DNA of 64,000 bases from Odontocerum albicorne (GCA_949825065.1 OX463849.1:38717852-38781851); one strand, 5' to 3'. Positions 1 through 10,109 are shown, numbered from the stretch's first letter. Numbers and translations are program-made. Notes: generated by a model not told the origin, from the letters alone.

Positions 1-793
1 ATAAATAATGCAAAAAATCTGAGCTGCAGCCACTCGTGAGATCTGACAACTTTAGTACACATTACTCTTCTTCATCATATTTAATAGTCTAGTGTTTCGT
101 TCACATTCATCTTTAATAGCTCATTCCGTATTCTGTCGAAACAAATACGGAATGAAGTAAACCAGAAGTAGATTTTGCTTTATCTCGTTATGCTGCAATG
201 CCAAGGATGGAATATTCATGATAAGAAACAGACAGACAAAACTTTGATAGAATCCAAATGATTATTGACAAGGTTATATCATGGTTTGCCGAATCGATGA
301 AGCACACACACACGCATAATTCTTCGTAACTGTTCAATTAGATCGATCATACTGTCACTAGAGTTGTATATCATACCGTCACTAGAGTTGTATATCAGGA
401 TCATTTATTTTACCAATCTACACAGCTCTATGAAAATAAGGATATTCGTTGAAAAGGTTTACGTAACGCGTATAATTTAATTTAGATATGCTCGAAGATT
501 TTCACGGTTAATTCTACTAGTTTTAAAAAAAATTCAGAGCTGAGTTTGCTTAAATGAAGGCCGAAGTTCGGAAGGTGTTGCAGCCTGTCAATAAACATTA
601 CCGAATTATTGACATCGCCCGATTTTAATTTAGTCTGAAACCTGGAAAGTTATTTTAAGAATACATTTTTTAACATATTACGAACGCGGACAAGAAAAAA
701 AAAACTATGGTTTTGAGGAGGAAAAAGAGTATCTACATTGTCAATATTTATTTAACTTCTAAGACTAGCAAACCAAAAAAGTGTTAAAAGTTA
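1..793. other. Intergenic or intronic AT-rich sequence with one small duplication
   Basis: I see no gene here. The only structure is a 24-bp tandem pair at 349-396 (core GTCACTAGAGTTGTATATC, differing at one base) and a short CA run near 304-313. The sequence is otherwise unique-looking and AT-rich. Confidence 0.5.
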
Positions 794-945
794 TACAGGT
801 TGTCCCGTATTGAGTGAATCATATTTAAGGTGGTGATAGATTGGGTTAAGACTGCTACTGAGGTCAAGTTTTGATATTCTGGTAGGTCTTAACCCAATCT
901 ATCACCCCCCTTAATATGATTCACTCAATATGAGACACCTGTATA
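794..945. mobile_element. Foldback MITE with about 60-bp terminal inverted repeats
   Basis: The left arm (794-852) and right arm (886-945) are inverted copies of each other with a few mismatches. The arms contain the cores TTGAGTGAATCATATT and GTGATAGATTGGGTTAAGAC, and a roughly 33-bp loop separates them. The outer ends read TACAGG..., flanked by TA on both sides, consistent with a TA target duplication (Tc1/mariner-type MITE). There is no coding capacity. The family assignment is inference; the inverted repeat is directly visible. Confidence 0.8.
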
Positions 946-1380
946 TACTCGTAGGAACTGACTGATTGCGACACGTTTTTATTATAACCATTGGGATGTG
1001 ACCCAAAAACTTCTAATTAAACGCAAGAGTAGTATCACTAGACCATGAAGATCGTTATACTTAGGAATTTATTTAAAAAAAAACGATAAATTTATCTACG
1101 AGTATGTTAATAATTTCAGTTAAAATAATTGAATTGATTGTAAAGGTAATTTTCAACAACGTGTTTCATTATCTTATAATCATTTGTCGTTATAATTATT
1201 TTCATATAAATAAATAAACGAACGGTATTCAAAGAGCATTCTAATACTCGTATAAATATTTCTTACCCATATCCTTCAGAAAAAATTGAACAGTGGAAAT
1301 CACTCACCTGAAACAAAAATGCAGAAAAAAATGATAAACAAGATATTTTTTAAATATTTTAAAGTAATAATAAGTAATTG

Positions 1381-1440
1381 GCGGTCAGGTTGGTTGGAAG
1401 AGGTCGCCGAAAGACAATAAACACGCCGATTGTACCTTCT
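1381..1440 (+). mobile_element. SINE-A tail fragment
   Basis: The motif GGTTGGTTGGAAGAGGTCGCC followed by a CAATAAACACGCC stretch matches the 3' part of the SINE at 8,398-8,589. The tRNA-like head is missing. Confidence 0.55.
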
Positions 1441-1555
1441 TTAGACATCCTTTCTGATTTTCGATAATTTTTTTTTTACAAATAACTTAATATACTCGTA
1501 TTATTAATCCAGATTCGATGTGATTATTTATTTATTGACACTTTGCTGCAGTACA

Positions 1556-1606
1556 GCCTGACAGACTAATTGTCAGGTGGCAGTCTCTTCTAAACAACCA
1601 AACAAA
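1556..1606 (-). mobile_element. SINE-A tail fragment, reverse orientation
   Basis: The segment reads as the reverse complement of the SINE-A tail: GGTGGCAGTCTCTTC followed by an AACAACCA stretch. It is degenerate and lacks the tRNA-like head. Confidence 0.45.
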
Positions 1607-1778
1607 AGTAATATTAGGAGAAGTCACATTGTTACAAAAAAAATCAAAATGTCTCTTGATTTGTATTGAGTAATGGTCAAATGTTACCAGTAGGTACTTG
1701 TAAAAAGGATTAAGTTATCGATAAAAAACATCAAAAAATTATGTTATATTTTTAAAGTACGAATTTCTCATTCGTATG

Positions 1779-1850
1779 TGTTGCGATAGAAAAATCTTGC
1801 GTTTTGACCTCTTTGGCTATCCCGAGAGGGAAATAGCGGGACAGAATGTA
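1779..1850 (+). mobile_element. LINE-A 3' terminal fragment
   Basis: The stretch CGATAGAAAAATCTTGCG followed by CTATCCCGAGAGGGAAATAG and ATGTATGT matches the 3' end shared by the copies near 24,560-24,630, 36,140-36,200 and 12,940-13,000. Only the last part of the element remains. Positions 1,850-2,165 hold nothing I can recognise. Confidence 0.5.
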
Positions 1851-2164
1851 TGTAATTGCATTGACCAATTGGCATTTAAAGCAAATAATATTAATCTTGA
1901 AACAGTATTGACTCGTATTGTTTGAGACGTGTGATAGGGAAATATCAAAGGTAGCCCAAATGATAGATTGGGTAACATAAGTACACAGATACGACAATAG
2001 CGAAATGATTGATGTGGCACAATATAACATATAGTTCTCGTACAAGTTTATCTATGGACAAGATTACTAACATTATAAAATATTGATAAATAACCTACAC
2101 ACCATTACTATTCTTGACTAACTTGTACAGCAGTGACGTTGCGTGATATTTGAGTTTATGGATG

Positions 2165-2500
2165 GTGTCCAAATAATGCATGCGCAGTGGAACCTTTGAT
2201 TCCTCGCTAGACTTAAAGCGCGTTACAGTTCTTGGACGTGTGGATGAGAAATTCAAGAGCGCATGCGCAAGAGAAGCTACACTACTCATAGTTTACTCGC
2301 TTAACCTAAAGTATGTGTGTGCTTCGTTTTGCGGTGATGTCGTAGTTAATTTGGCATTCTATTTACTAACACATTCGTTCTGTTTAATATTATTTTGTAT
2401 GCTAAAAAAGACGGAACTTTTTTGCGTGAAAAACCTAAATCATTAGGGGATGCGGCGCTTCCATAGCATCTATGGACGCCACGCCACTGTTTTATAGTGC
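2165..2500. promoter_or_regulatory. CpG-richer patch with an NRF1-like palindrome
   Basis: This patch is less AT-rich than its surroundings and contains GCGCATGCGC at 2,259-2,268, the consensus bound by the NRF1/erect-wing family, plus a related half (GCATGCGC) at 2,178-2,185. Such sites are common in housekeeping promoters. Open frames cross it on both strands (an 88-codon frame on plus, a 64-codon frame on minus), but neither resembles a known protein. No transcription start is demonstrable. It could equally be part of a decayed transposon. Confidence 0.3.
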
Positions 2501-2996
2501 ATTAAAGGTATGCGGTCGTTAAACGATTGAAGTTAAAGATGTGAGTTTTCATAAATACAACGAAAAAGAAAGTGAGAATAACATATTAAAACTGGGAACT
2601 TGAACAATTATTTTACACAAGAATATCTAGACAGTGGAGAATTCATTCGTTCTGTGAAAACCTTAAGGAATATTAATTAACAATTGTACTCGACTAAACT
2701 TTCGTTGTATGATATATGATACAATTTTATAATTGTAATTTGGCGACCTTTTTCAACCAACCATAAATGTGTTAGACAAACCTCAAGTAAATACCACACT
2801 AGTACATATTTCGAAAAAAAAAAAAGCTTTTCTCTTTCATCGGAGAACAAAGGAATATACGTATATATTAAAAATAATAATAAAAGGAGAATTTAAAAAG
2901 CGCTGTTCAGAGAGTATTCTTACTCGGGTTTGGAGCCCAACATTATTGACTGATTGAAAATATTACAAAATAACGGAAAAATAAAATAACACAAGT

Positions 2997-3130
2997 TGAA
3001 TGTAAGGATAGGCAGGTGGTGACTGCGGGCATTATATTAGGTACTTCCCCACATCTGAATATGTTTAGAGAAACATATTTGATAAGAAAACAGCAGAAAG
3101 CTTACCAAGGGAAGACGACCTACAAAGAAA
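2997..3130 (+). repeat. Dispersed repeat C, copy 1
   Basis: A roughly 130-bp segment starting GAATGTAAGGATAGG, with GGTACTTCCCCACATCTG in the middle and AGAAAGCTTACCAAG near the end. It recurs at 8,273-8,396 (plus), 19,770-19,893 (minus) and partially at 35,015-35,090 (minus). In two places it adjoins tRNA-derived SINE sequence, so it may be a SINE body module. Confidence 0.65.
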
Positions 3131-3142
3131 CCTTTTTAGATC

Positions 3143-3386
3143 TTTTGATATGTGATAGTTACACATTCGGCTTTCGGTACAAGTCGGTAATGATTGCTGT
3201 ACAACTTAGGTAGCCTCACAGTGCCGAAGCATTTGTGTTTATTCCACAATTTTGATATGTGATAAATACATTCCGTTTTATTCCACAATTTTGATATGAG
3301 ATAGTTACACATTCGGCTTTCGGTACAAGTCGGTAATGATTGCTTTACAACTTTGGTAGCCTCACCGTGCCGAAGGATTTGTGTTG
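3143..3386. repeat. Tandem duplication, 146-bp period
   Basis: A unit beginning TTTTGATATGTGATAG and containing TCGGCTTTCGGTACAAGTCG occurs at 3,143 and again at 3,289, giving about 1.7 copies. Inside the first unit the phrase TTCCACAATTTTGATATG is itself repeated, so the spacer is a smaller internal duplication. It is non-coding. Confidence 0.85.
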
Positions 3387-4009
3387 ATATGAAATGTCAT
3401 ATACACTGAATTATTATTTTGATATTTTACATCTAAATGTACACTTTAACACGGATCAATAAAGTGGGCATAGTTCCAACATCAATAAATGAATATAATA
3501 AAGCATATAAACCGCCATCTGTACTTGATAATTGGAACTGCTCATTAACTATACATGTGAAACTATGAACGGTTTATCGCCCGCCCGCTTTGTGCCAAAT
3601 TAATCAATGACAAAAAGCGTCCATAAATGTAACAATTCACCAAATTGATAAGCGGTGCGATAAGCAAATACCGCAACACGGCCTGCTTATCGGCAACTCC
3701 ACTCTGCACACTACACACAGGCAACAGCGTGAGGCCGGAAGGAGTTGTGTGGAGGTGATATTAACACCTATGTATCGTGTTGCATAATTTTAAATAGGGA
3801 TGTTGGGATTCAGTCAGCGTCTATGGTATACTGTTGCCATTGTATCATTGTTGGTGCCTTGAGCACTTGTTTGTATGAAAAGACCGTGTAAATCAGAATA
3901 TTGTACAATTATTTGATCAGGCGTTATAATACTGTCGAGATGCGTGCACTACGAAACATTTGTGAAGTGTCGATATATGAAAGAAAGAGGAATTATAACA
4001 TCAAAGATG
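3387..4009. other. Unassigned sequence with a GC-richer core
   Basis: No gene recognised. A less AT-rich core near 3,565-3,760 (TTTATCGCCCGCCCGC, then a GATAAGCGGTGCGATAAGC motif) stands out from the background and could be a conserved non-coding element or old transposon sequence. Comparison with related genomes would decide. Confidence 0.3.
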
Positions 4010-4500
4010 AATAAATACCATCACGACAGAACGCCAGACTTTTCTATTTCCACACACATCCTTAGTCCCTTCTACATCCTTATAGAACGTCTACGATTTC
4101 TCTGATTTTCTTTGCTTCCTTCTTTTGGAATATCATTTACTTGATTCAGACATATTTTCCATGGTTTTCCTCTCACACGCCTTCCATTCCCTTTTGCACT
4201 ATAATCTGTTTTTTTTTTAATAGAATGAAGATACGAATGCATGGATAAAATTAATTTTATAAGTGAAATGAAGAAAGGAGTTGGACATGTCGAGAGAATG
4301 AACGATGAAATAATGATTAAGCGAGTATACAAATCAGAAGTGCAAAGTGTGAATGTAAGATATCGAGGAAAACATGGCTGGATTAAATGGACCAGATTTT
4401 AAAAGGTCAAATGAGAAGTATGGATGATAGAAAATTGTGTATGACGAGATATATGAATGCAGATGAGGCGAAAGTTTTCTTGGATAGAAAAGTTTGAGGA
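4010..4500. mobile_element. Two LINE-A 3' ends in inverted, convergent layout
   Basis: Positions 4,010-4,210 carry the LINE-A 3' end on the minus strand (CCATCACGACAGAACGCCAG, then TTTTCCATGGTTTTCC). Positions 4,250-4,500 carry the coding C-terminus on the plus strand: the GGACATGTCGAGAGAATG stretch corresponds to the G-H-V-E-R-M motif, followed by GATGAGGCGAAAGT. Both are frame-broken. LINE-A encodes the conserved C-terminal motif RWFGHVERM followed by an RGRPRK motif, seen best at 24,340-24,630 and 19,069-19,287. Confidence 0.65.
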
Positions 4501-4801
4501 TCTACGAGTATATATGTATGTATGCAAGAGTCATTTAGACTATTGTTCTTCTATAGACGTCAGCATGAAGTTATATATTTATTCAGGCTAGAGAGAGTAT
4601 CTGCCACCTGGGATACGCTCTATAGGTCTAACAAATTCTCCAAAAAAAATTGAACCTAATCCAAAATTCGGGATAGCTTAAACCTAGTATTCCTGGTCGT
4701 ATTGAGTGACGATGAGTTCATCTGTTGACCTCAGGAAGTCGATATCGGGTCCAAGTATGACGCATCTTTCATATTACAGTTATTATAATTTGTTTTTTTT
4801 T

Positions 4802-4960
4802 AAACACTGTTTTTTTTCACTTTATGTAACGGTATAACTCTACCGGTTTCAAGGTTTTCCCCTCATTATCTGGGGAGCACAAACAAGACTCCCCTGATGA
4901 TGTGAAAACATTGAAACCGGTAGGGTTATACCGTTACATCAAGTGGAATAAACAATGTTT
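4802..4960. repeat. Long imperfect inverted repeat with hammerhead-like core words
   Basis: The left arm (about 4,802-4,880) and right arm (about 4,886-4,960) are inverted copies. Each arm contains GAAACCGGTAG (or its diverged counterpart) and TTATACCGTTACAT. The right arm reads CTGATGATGTGAAAACATTG followed by AAACCGG, which matches the CUGAUGA...GAAA core of hammerhead ribozymes. Penelope-like retroelements are known to carry such ribozymes. Stem II and stem III can be drawn weakly, but I cannot find a stem I, so activity is not supported. Confidence 0.5.
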
Positions 4961-5098
4961 AATAAAACGAATTACAACGTTTTTAAACCTATACAATGTT
5001 AACAATGCCAAATATATTCTAGTTATTTGTGTGATGAATTCTGAGATGTTTCCAAAATCACAGATGTATTGGTGTCTGTATTGGTGACTATCCCGTAG

Positions 5099-5643
5099 TT
5101 ATTAAAACAGGAAAGAGTTGATAACTAAGATATTTAGGTAATACTTACATCATTATGTTATTAAAACAGGAAAGAGGTGATAACTAAGATATTTAGGTAA
5201 TACTAACATCATTATGTTAAATTGTGAACAGTAGATATGATGTACGAGTATGCTATCCCGTAGTTATTAAAACAGGAAAGAGTTGATACCTAAGATATTT
5301 AGGTAATACTAACATCATTATGTTATTAAAACAGGAAAGAGTTGATAACTAAGATATTTAGGTAATACTAACATCATTATGTTATTAAAACAGGAAAGAG
5401 TTGATACCTAAGATATTTAGGTAATACTAACATCAGTATGTTAAATTGTGAACAGTAGATATGATGTACGAGTATGCTATCCCGTAGTTATTAAAACAGG
5501 AAAGAGTTGATAACTAAGATATTTAGGTAATACTAACATCATTATGTTATTAAAACAGGAAAGAGTTGATACCTAAGATATTTAGGTAATACTAACACCA
5601 TTATGTTAAATTATGAACAGTAGATATGATGTACGAGTATGCA
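5099..5643. repeat. Nested tandem array, 59-bp unit plus 47-bp spacer
   Basis: A 59-bp unit (TTATTAAAACAGGAAAGAG...) starts at 5,099, 5,158, 5,264, 5,323, 5,382, 5,488 and 5,547. A 47-bp spacer beginning TTAAATTGTGAACAGTAG occurs at 5,217, 5,441 and, diverged and cut short, at 5,606. The order is therefore unit-unit-spacer, unit-unit-unit-spacer, unit-unit-spacer, a higher-order repeat. Each spacer carries the octamer TACGAGTA. Confidence 0.9.
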
Positions 5644-5904
5644 CGACACCGGAAGAAGTCATTCGTTGGGTGGTGTCATGATATTAACAACTTTGTATCA
5701 TATTGAATATCGGCGATTTACACGCAAGATGTATGCTATTTCAAGTGGGATTTAAGGTTTTCTGATGCCAAACGAAAATAGTCAAGTATGGTAGTATGTA
5801 CTACACGAACAACGTGAAAAAATGCATGCTGTTAGTGATATCACAATCGCGTAATATGAAAAGGAAACTAATGAAGACATTATTCGTGACAGAAGCCTAA
5901 TTCG

Positions 5905-6235
5905 TTGGTAAAATACATACATACCATCACACCATTTCCCTGTGGGGGTAGGAATAGGACAGAGCGTCATACTCTCTTATCTTGACACAGATACTTCGCC
6001 TCTATTACATTCATTACACACCTCATACAAATACAATTTTTCAGACATTTTACGTTTTCTTATTTCAAAATGTCATTCACTTGATTCAATCATACTTTCC
6101 TTGATCTTCCTCCATCACGCATTTAATTCACATTTGCACTGCATATTTGTTTCAGGTGTTCAGTACTCTCTGCCTAACCCGACAGGGAAATGGCGTGATG
6201 GTATGTATGTTCTAACGAAAATAAAACTAGAAATG
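5905..6235. mobile_element. LINE-A 3' fragments in inverted layout
   Basis: The segment opens with the minus-strand LINE-A 3' end (CATACCATCACACCATTTCC) and closes with the plus-strand version (CGACAGGGAAATGGCGTG). The two ends form inverted repeats around a minus-strand remnant with CATTTGCACTGCATATTTGT. This is the second such inverted pair within 2 kb. The 108-codon plus frame here is an artefact of antisense LINE sequence. Confidence 0.6.
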
Positions 6236-6825
6236 TCAAAAGGTGGAAAACAAGAGTTTTACCACTAGACCTTCACTGCAAGAAATAGTCGTGTATATTT
6301 TTTTATTTTGAATTAAAAAATGAGAAAGCGAGAAAGACAACTTGATATTTTTTCGAACCACCTGAGAGGTGATTTACACATATCAATGACACCCTGTCAT
6401 AACAGATGTGGTACTATAACAATACAGGAGAAAGTTTAGAAGAGGCCTCCAATGACAGGGACAGGGCAGGGGTTACCAACTGGAGGCGAGATGCCCATAT
6501 TTGGAGAGGCAGCGTGCAGATGCTTGCTGAGTCACGCCTCGCGCCACAGACGGAGTGCCAATTATGGAAGGCCGACGTTCTAACGGCTGCAGATATATGG
6601 CTTATACTTAATTCAAATGAATGCGTTGTATAACTTGGCCTCCATTCGATCAAAGGAATCTTCCTGTAAAACTATATCACATACCAGGCCAACTAGTGTC
6701 AGTATGGCATTTAATGGAATTGCTTTGTGTTGTGTTTGATAATATTATCATCTTATACAAAGTTTTATTTTGAAATGCTAAAATGGCTTTTAGCTATAAT
6801 TTAGATTTGATTAAAATAAATTAAA
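6236..6825. other. Unassigned sequence with a GC-richer, coding-like patch
   Basis: Positions 6,400-6,660 are richer in G+C than the flanks. A plus frame of 75 codons (6,406-6,633) includes LEEASNDRD and NWRRDA, faintly like the C-terminal tail of LINE proteins, but the match is too weak to assign. The rest is AT-rich and featureless. Confidence 0.25.
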
Positions 6826-6997
6826 CATACATACCATCACGCAATTTCCCTGTCCGGGTAGGCAGAGAGGACAGAGTGTTAGACTTTCATATATCGACAT
6901 ACATCCTTAACCTCTTCTACCATACATCCATACAACTTCTACGATTTCTCTGAATTTCTAAGTTTCATTCTTTCAGAATATCATTCACTTGACCCAA
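6826..6997 (-). mobile_element. LINE-A 3' end fragment
   Basis: The sequence starts CATACATACCATCACGCAAT, then GGTAGGCAGAGAGGACAGAG, the well-conserved 3' terminus of LINE-A in reverse orientation. It ends at CATTCACTTGACCCAACC, where it abuts a different transposase fragment. Confidence 0.7.
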
Positions 6998-7170
6998 CCT
7001 TCAAAGGACGAAATTATTCGCGTTATTGGTGAGTTAGTACCGCAATTATGCCAAAATGTCATAGAAAATTTTGACAAAAGAGTGGACATCTGTTGAGCTG
7101 CAATAAGTGGACATTTGGCGGATATTGTTTATTGTGTTTAAATAGCGTACATTATACTTCAATAACCAAT
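6998..7170 (+). pseudogene. Tc1/mariner-like transposase C-terminal remnant
   Basis: The plus strand reads KDEIIRVIGELVPQLCQNV, then ENFDKRVDIC, a stop, then AISGHLADIV and a second stop. This pattern (a helix ending in QNV, a short K/R-rich helix, then a GHLADI tail) resembles the extreme C-terminus of Tc1/mariner-superfamily transposases. The catalytic part is absent and the frame is broken by a TGA, so it is dead. The boundary with the preceding LINE-A fragment suggests one element inserted in or beside the other. Confidence 0.5.
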
Positions 7171-7821
7171 AAAAAGTTTTTTGAAATCAAAGCAAATTGT
7201 GTGTTTTATTCAAGAATTAAAAAAAAATTAATTAAGAAAACCGCTCAATTTGAAAGACCCTACATAATCAATGCAAACTCAAATCATCTTCATTGTATGT
7301 TCAAATTATATATGTACAAAATAATTTGTGACTTAAACGAATCACAAACCAAAGACGAAATACATTTTTAAGCTCAAACAACCAAGAAGTCAAATTTATT
7401 AAGGAATATTTAAACAAATTAAATACAAGGATTAATTATTACCATTATTTATTTCAAATGAACTTGTACTGAATTCATGTAAAGGCATGAAAAACAAAAG
7501 TACTACACCTAATGAATGCAATATTATTCCAGTCCTCTTGACCGTAAGAGGAATACAGAATACAGATGCTGTTTTATCCGAGGCCAATGCCGTCTGCTTC
7601 ATGTTTTAATATTTTGCAACATATCTGGATTATAGCATTGATAAATATCACTATTGAAATACATCCCGTATACGTAGCAACAGACACATGTCGTAACTTG
7701 CAATCCATTATTTCATATTCAATCAAACCATTCATCAAGTGTGGTATTAATATTACGACATAAATCGTTCTAATGTTTGTTGTCAGCTCCGTGATGAGAG
7801 GTGTGACTAGCAGCATCACAT
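7171..7821. other. AT-rich sequence without recognised features
   Basis: Short frames occur on both strands but none shows a recognisable motif or splice context. I see nothing to annotate. Confidence 0.5.
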
Positions 7822-8044
7822 TTAACACTTGCCACCCTGTGATGGATAGTGAGTGACCAGGACTTATATTTTATTTTATTATTTGACGTTTTAATACATA
7901 ACAAAATTATTTGTATAGCTAATTACAAAAAATAATCTAGCAGATTTTGCATAATTTTAATTTAAAATATATATTTTTCACTGGAAGCTTAGCGTCCAGC
8001 ACCGTGTCTGGCGGATTTTTTTAGCACAGTAAGGCAAGGGTTAA
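7822..8044. mobile_element. piggyBac-like MITE, copy 1
   Basis: The element is bounded by TTAA at both ends and has imperfect terminal inverted repeats: TTAACACTTGCCACCCTGTG at the left and the reverse complement of TTAACCCTTGCCTTACTGTG at the right (16 of 20 match). It is 223 bp with no coding capacity. A second copy at 32,473-32,664 shares the interior, including CTAGCAGATTTTGCATAATT and the GCGTCCAGCAC motif. TTAA targets and short inverted ends are typical of the piggyBac superfamily. Confidence 0.88.
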
Positions 8045-8272
8045 CACCGTTGTCATAAGTTTAAATCTTTATGGTTTCAGCTTTCCGGCTGATTGACAAA
8101 TAGATTAGTTGCTGACCAGCCTAAAAATTGCAGTTAAAACGTAAAGAAATCGAACAGCGTATACGTGGCTATATAATATAGTTGAATAATAAAAAAAAAT
8201 AAAGGAACAATTTATACAGAACACAAGAGTCACTGCGATTAACAAATTCAAAATAAAAAAATTAAAAAAAAG

Positions 8273-8396
8273 TTGAATGTAAAAGGATAGGACGGTAGTC
8301 GTAAATTGGGTACTTCCCCGCATTTGCACATGTTTATAAAACATATTTGGTAAGAAAATTGCAGAAAACTTACCAAAAGATAATCCACATTCACAA
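8273..8396 (+). repeat. Dispersed repeat C, copy 2
   Basis: It starts GAATGTAAAAGGATAGG, contains GGGTACTTCCCCGCATTTG and ends AAAACTTACCAAAAG, matching copy 1 at 2,997-3,130. It runs directly into the tRNA-like head of the SINE that follows, so the two may be one composite element. Confidence 0.65.
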
Positions 8397-8397
8397 A

Positions 8398-8589
8398 GAC
8401 GATCTCCGTGGCCTAGTGGTAAGACACTTGTCTGCCCATCCGGAGGTTGCGGGTTCGAACCCCGCTGGAACTCAGATTTTTTTAAAAATAGGATTCCAGT
8501 CTGGTTAACACTTATGGCTTATAAAAACATCTTTCTGGTTGGTTGGAAGAGATTGCTTCATGGCAATAAACTCGCCAGGTTAAAAAAAA
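8398..8589 (+). mobile_element. SINE-A, best preserved copy (tRNA-derived)
   Basis: A tRNA-like head carries an internal RNA polymerase III A box (TGGCCTAGTGG, 8,409-8,419) and B box (GGTTCGAACCC, 8,452-8,462). A poly-T-rich joint, a body with GATTCCAGTCTGGTTAACAC and a tail module (GGTTGGTTGGAAGAGATTGC, then a GGCAATAAACTCGCCAGG stretch) follow, and the element ends in a run of A. The layout is that of a tRNA-derived SINE moved by a LINE. Related copies are at 18,785-18,938 (full), 17,037-17,106, 1,381-1,440, 1,556-1,606 and 40,321-40,360 (tails). Confidence 0.88.
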
Positions 8590-8604
8590 AGTATGTGGCT
8601 TAGT

Positions 8605-8790
8605 TCGTTTTCATTATAGTTTTCATAATTTCATTTGGTATATTTAGTACACAATATTGTTTAAATACCTATTGGGTCCTATCAATTTTTGTATTGATTT
8701 AATTTGGTATTTTTACTATACAATATTTTTAAGACATCTATTGGGCACTATCCGTTTTATGTTTAATTTAATTTGATATATTTATAAGAT
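8605..8790. repeat. Decayed tandem repeat, about 2.3 copies
   Basis: Units of about 80 bp contain ATTTGGTATATTTAGTACAC, then CCTATTGGGTCCTATC, with diverged repeats carrying ATCTATTGGGCACTATCC. The copies have many substitutions and the array is non-coding. The stretch 8,790-9,425 holds nothing recognisable. Confidence 0.6.
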
Positions 8791-9425
8791 ATCAGTTCGA
8801 TTCTACCTACAGAATAGCTGGATTCATATTTCACTCCCTTCAGTATGTCAAAATGAATATTTATTAATCTAGGTATTCGAATGGAGTGGTTGATGAAAAT
8901 CATTCGTTGAACCTCATTGAGTATTGCGGAAATGTTTATAAACTATTCAACGTTAACAGCTCTGGCACACCTGTACTGTCCAATACCAACCAAGATGGCA
9001 CACCTTTCAGTAAATAAATCACTAGCAGGCGAGCTACTGACGTTAGCCTCACCTCAGGCGTGAGAAATCATTTTATCAGTTGCATACTAGCTATCAAACA
9101 ATTTCCAACTTTCTAGAACCGTCTGTTTTCAGGAAAATGTTGTTCAATTGTCGAAAATGTCAAGGACGAATCAAAACAAAAACAGAGGCGTTGACGAATA
9201 AATAGTTCTACAATCATTTTATCCGTATATTTCTCGTGAGATTGCTTTACAGGCAATATTCATTATAGTTGGTGCAATAAACACATTCTTCGCTTTTAAT
9301 AAATATTCACAAAATGCAAGACTACCACTTTTAACGTAATCTCGAATACGAACAATTACAACATATTTAATAAGAGTAATCAAGCCGGCCAGATCGAAAA
9401 AAATAATCGTTATTATCTTTTAATG

Positions 9426-9807
9426 CAGTGGTTAACAAACATTTTTGTTTCATAACTTCCTAAAAGCCAACCAGTCAGAGGAATAAGTGAACCTGCTGTT
9501 CAACATTAAGTATAATATTTAAATAATTCAATCAAACTATACGCAGCAACTCTCATTTCATATACCACGTCGAGTTTTGAGCGACATTTGGTTTTTATTA
9601 AAGCTATCGCCGAAAACCCAGCTTCGGAGAGGTAAGTAAGTCGTCAAAAAAGGAGAAAGGATGCTCAATTCAATCAGTTCCATAAGGTCAAATTTTGTTT
9701 TTAATTAACTTTGATTGTCTGGGATTATAAAAAAAATAGTATATCGCGGTCTTGAAAATTAATTGTGCCACTCCAGGACGCCAATGCGCACACTTTGAAG
9801 ACCTCTG
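9426..9807 (-). pseudogene. hAT (ZBED/SCAND3-like) transposase remnant
   Basis: On the minus strand around 9,640-9,530 the sequence reads YLSEAGFSAIALIKTKCRSK, then LDVVYEMRVA. This is the conserved C-terminal dimerisation region of hAT transposases (family pattern: Y-L-C-E-x-G-F-S-A, then I-K-T-K-x-R-x-x-L). The outer ends fit hAT termini: CAGTGGTTAACAAAC at the left, and CAGAGGTCTTCAAAGTGTG read inward from the right. Most of the transposase is missing, so this is an internally deleted, inactive copy. I could not find a clean 8-bp target duplication. Confidence 0.75.
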
Positions 9808-10109
9808 CCTAAGTGTTTTCAAGTATTGGAATTTTATTTCTAAAAGTCAATAAGGAAAGCTATCGCCGAAAACCCAGCTTCGGAGAGGTAAGTAAGTCGT
9901 CAAAAAAGGAGAAAGGATGCTCAATTCAACCAGTTCCATAAGTTAAATTTTGTTTTTAATTTACTTCGATTGTCTGGGATTATAAAAAAATAATATCTAG
10001 AGGTTCTGAAAATTAATTGTGCCACTCCAGGACGCCAATGCGCACACTTTGAAGACCTCTGCCTGAGTGTTTTCAAGTATTGGAATTTTATTTCTAAAAG
10101 TCAATAAGG
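9600..10109. repeat. 256-bp tandem duplication spanning part of the hAT remnant
   Basis: The segment starting AAAGCTATCGCCGAAAACCC at 9,600 is repeated at 9,856 with a few substitutions and small indels, and the second copy ends at 10,109. It includes the hAT right terminus, so that terminus is present twice. The duplication must postdate the hAT insertion. Confidence 0.92.

Noticed and set aside
8398..8470. A functional tRNA gene with A and B boxes
   Set aside because: The T-arm-like GCGGG/CCCGC pairs, but no acceptor stem closes and the sequence continues into a SINE body repeated elsewhere.
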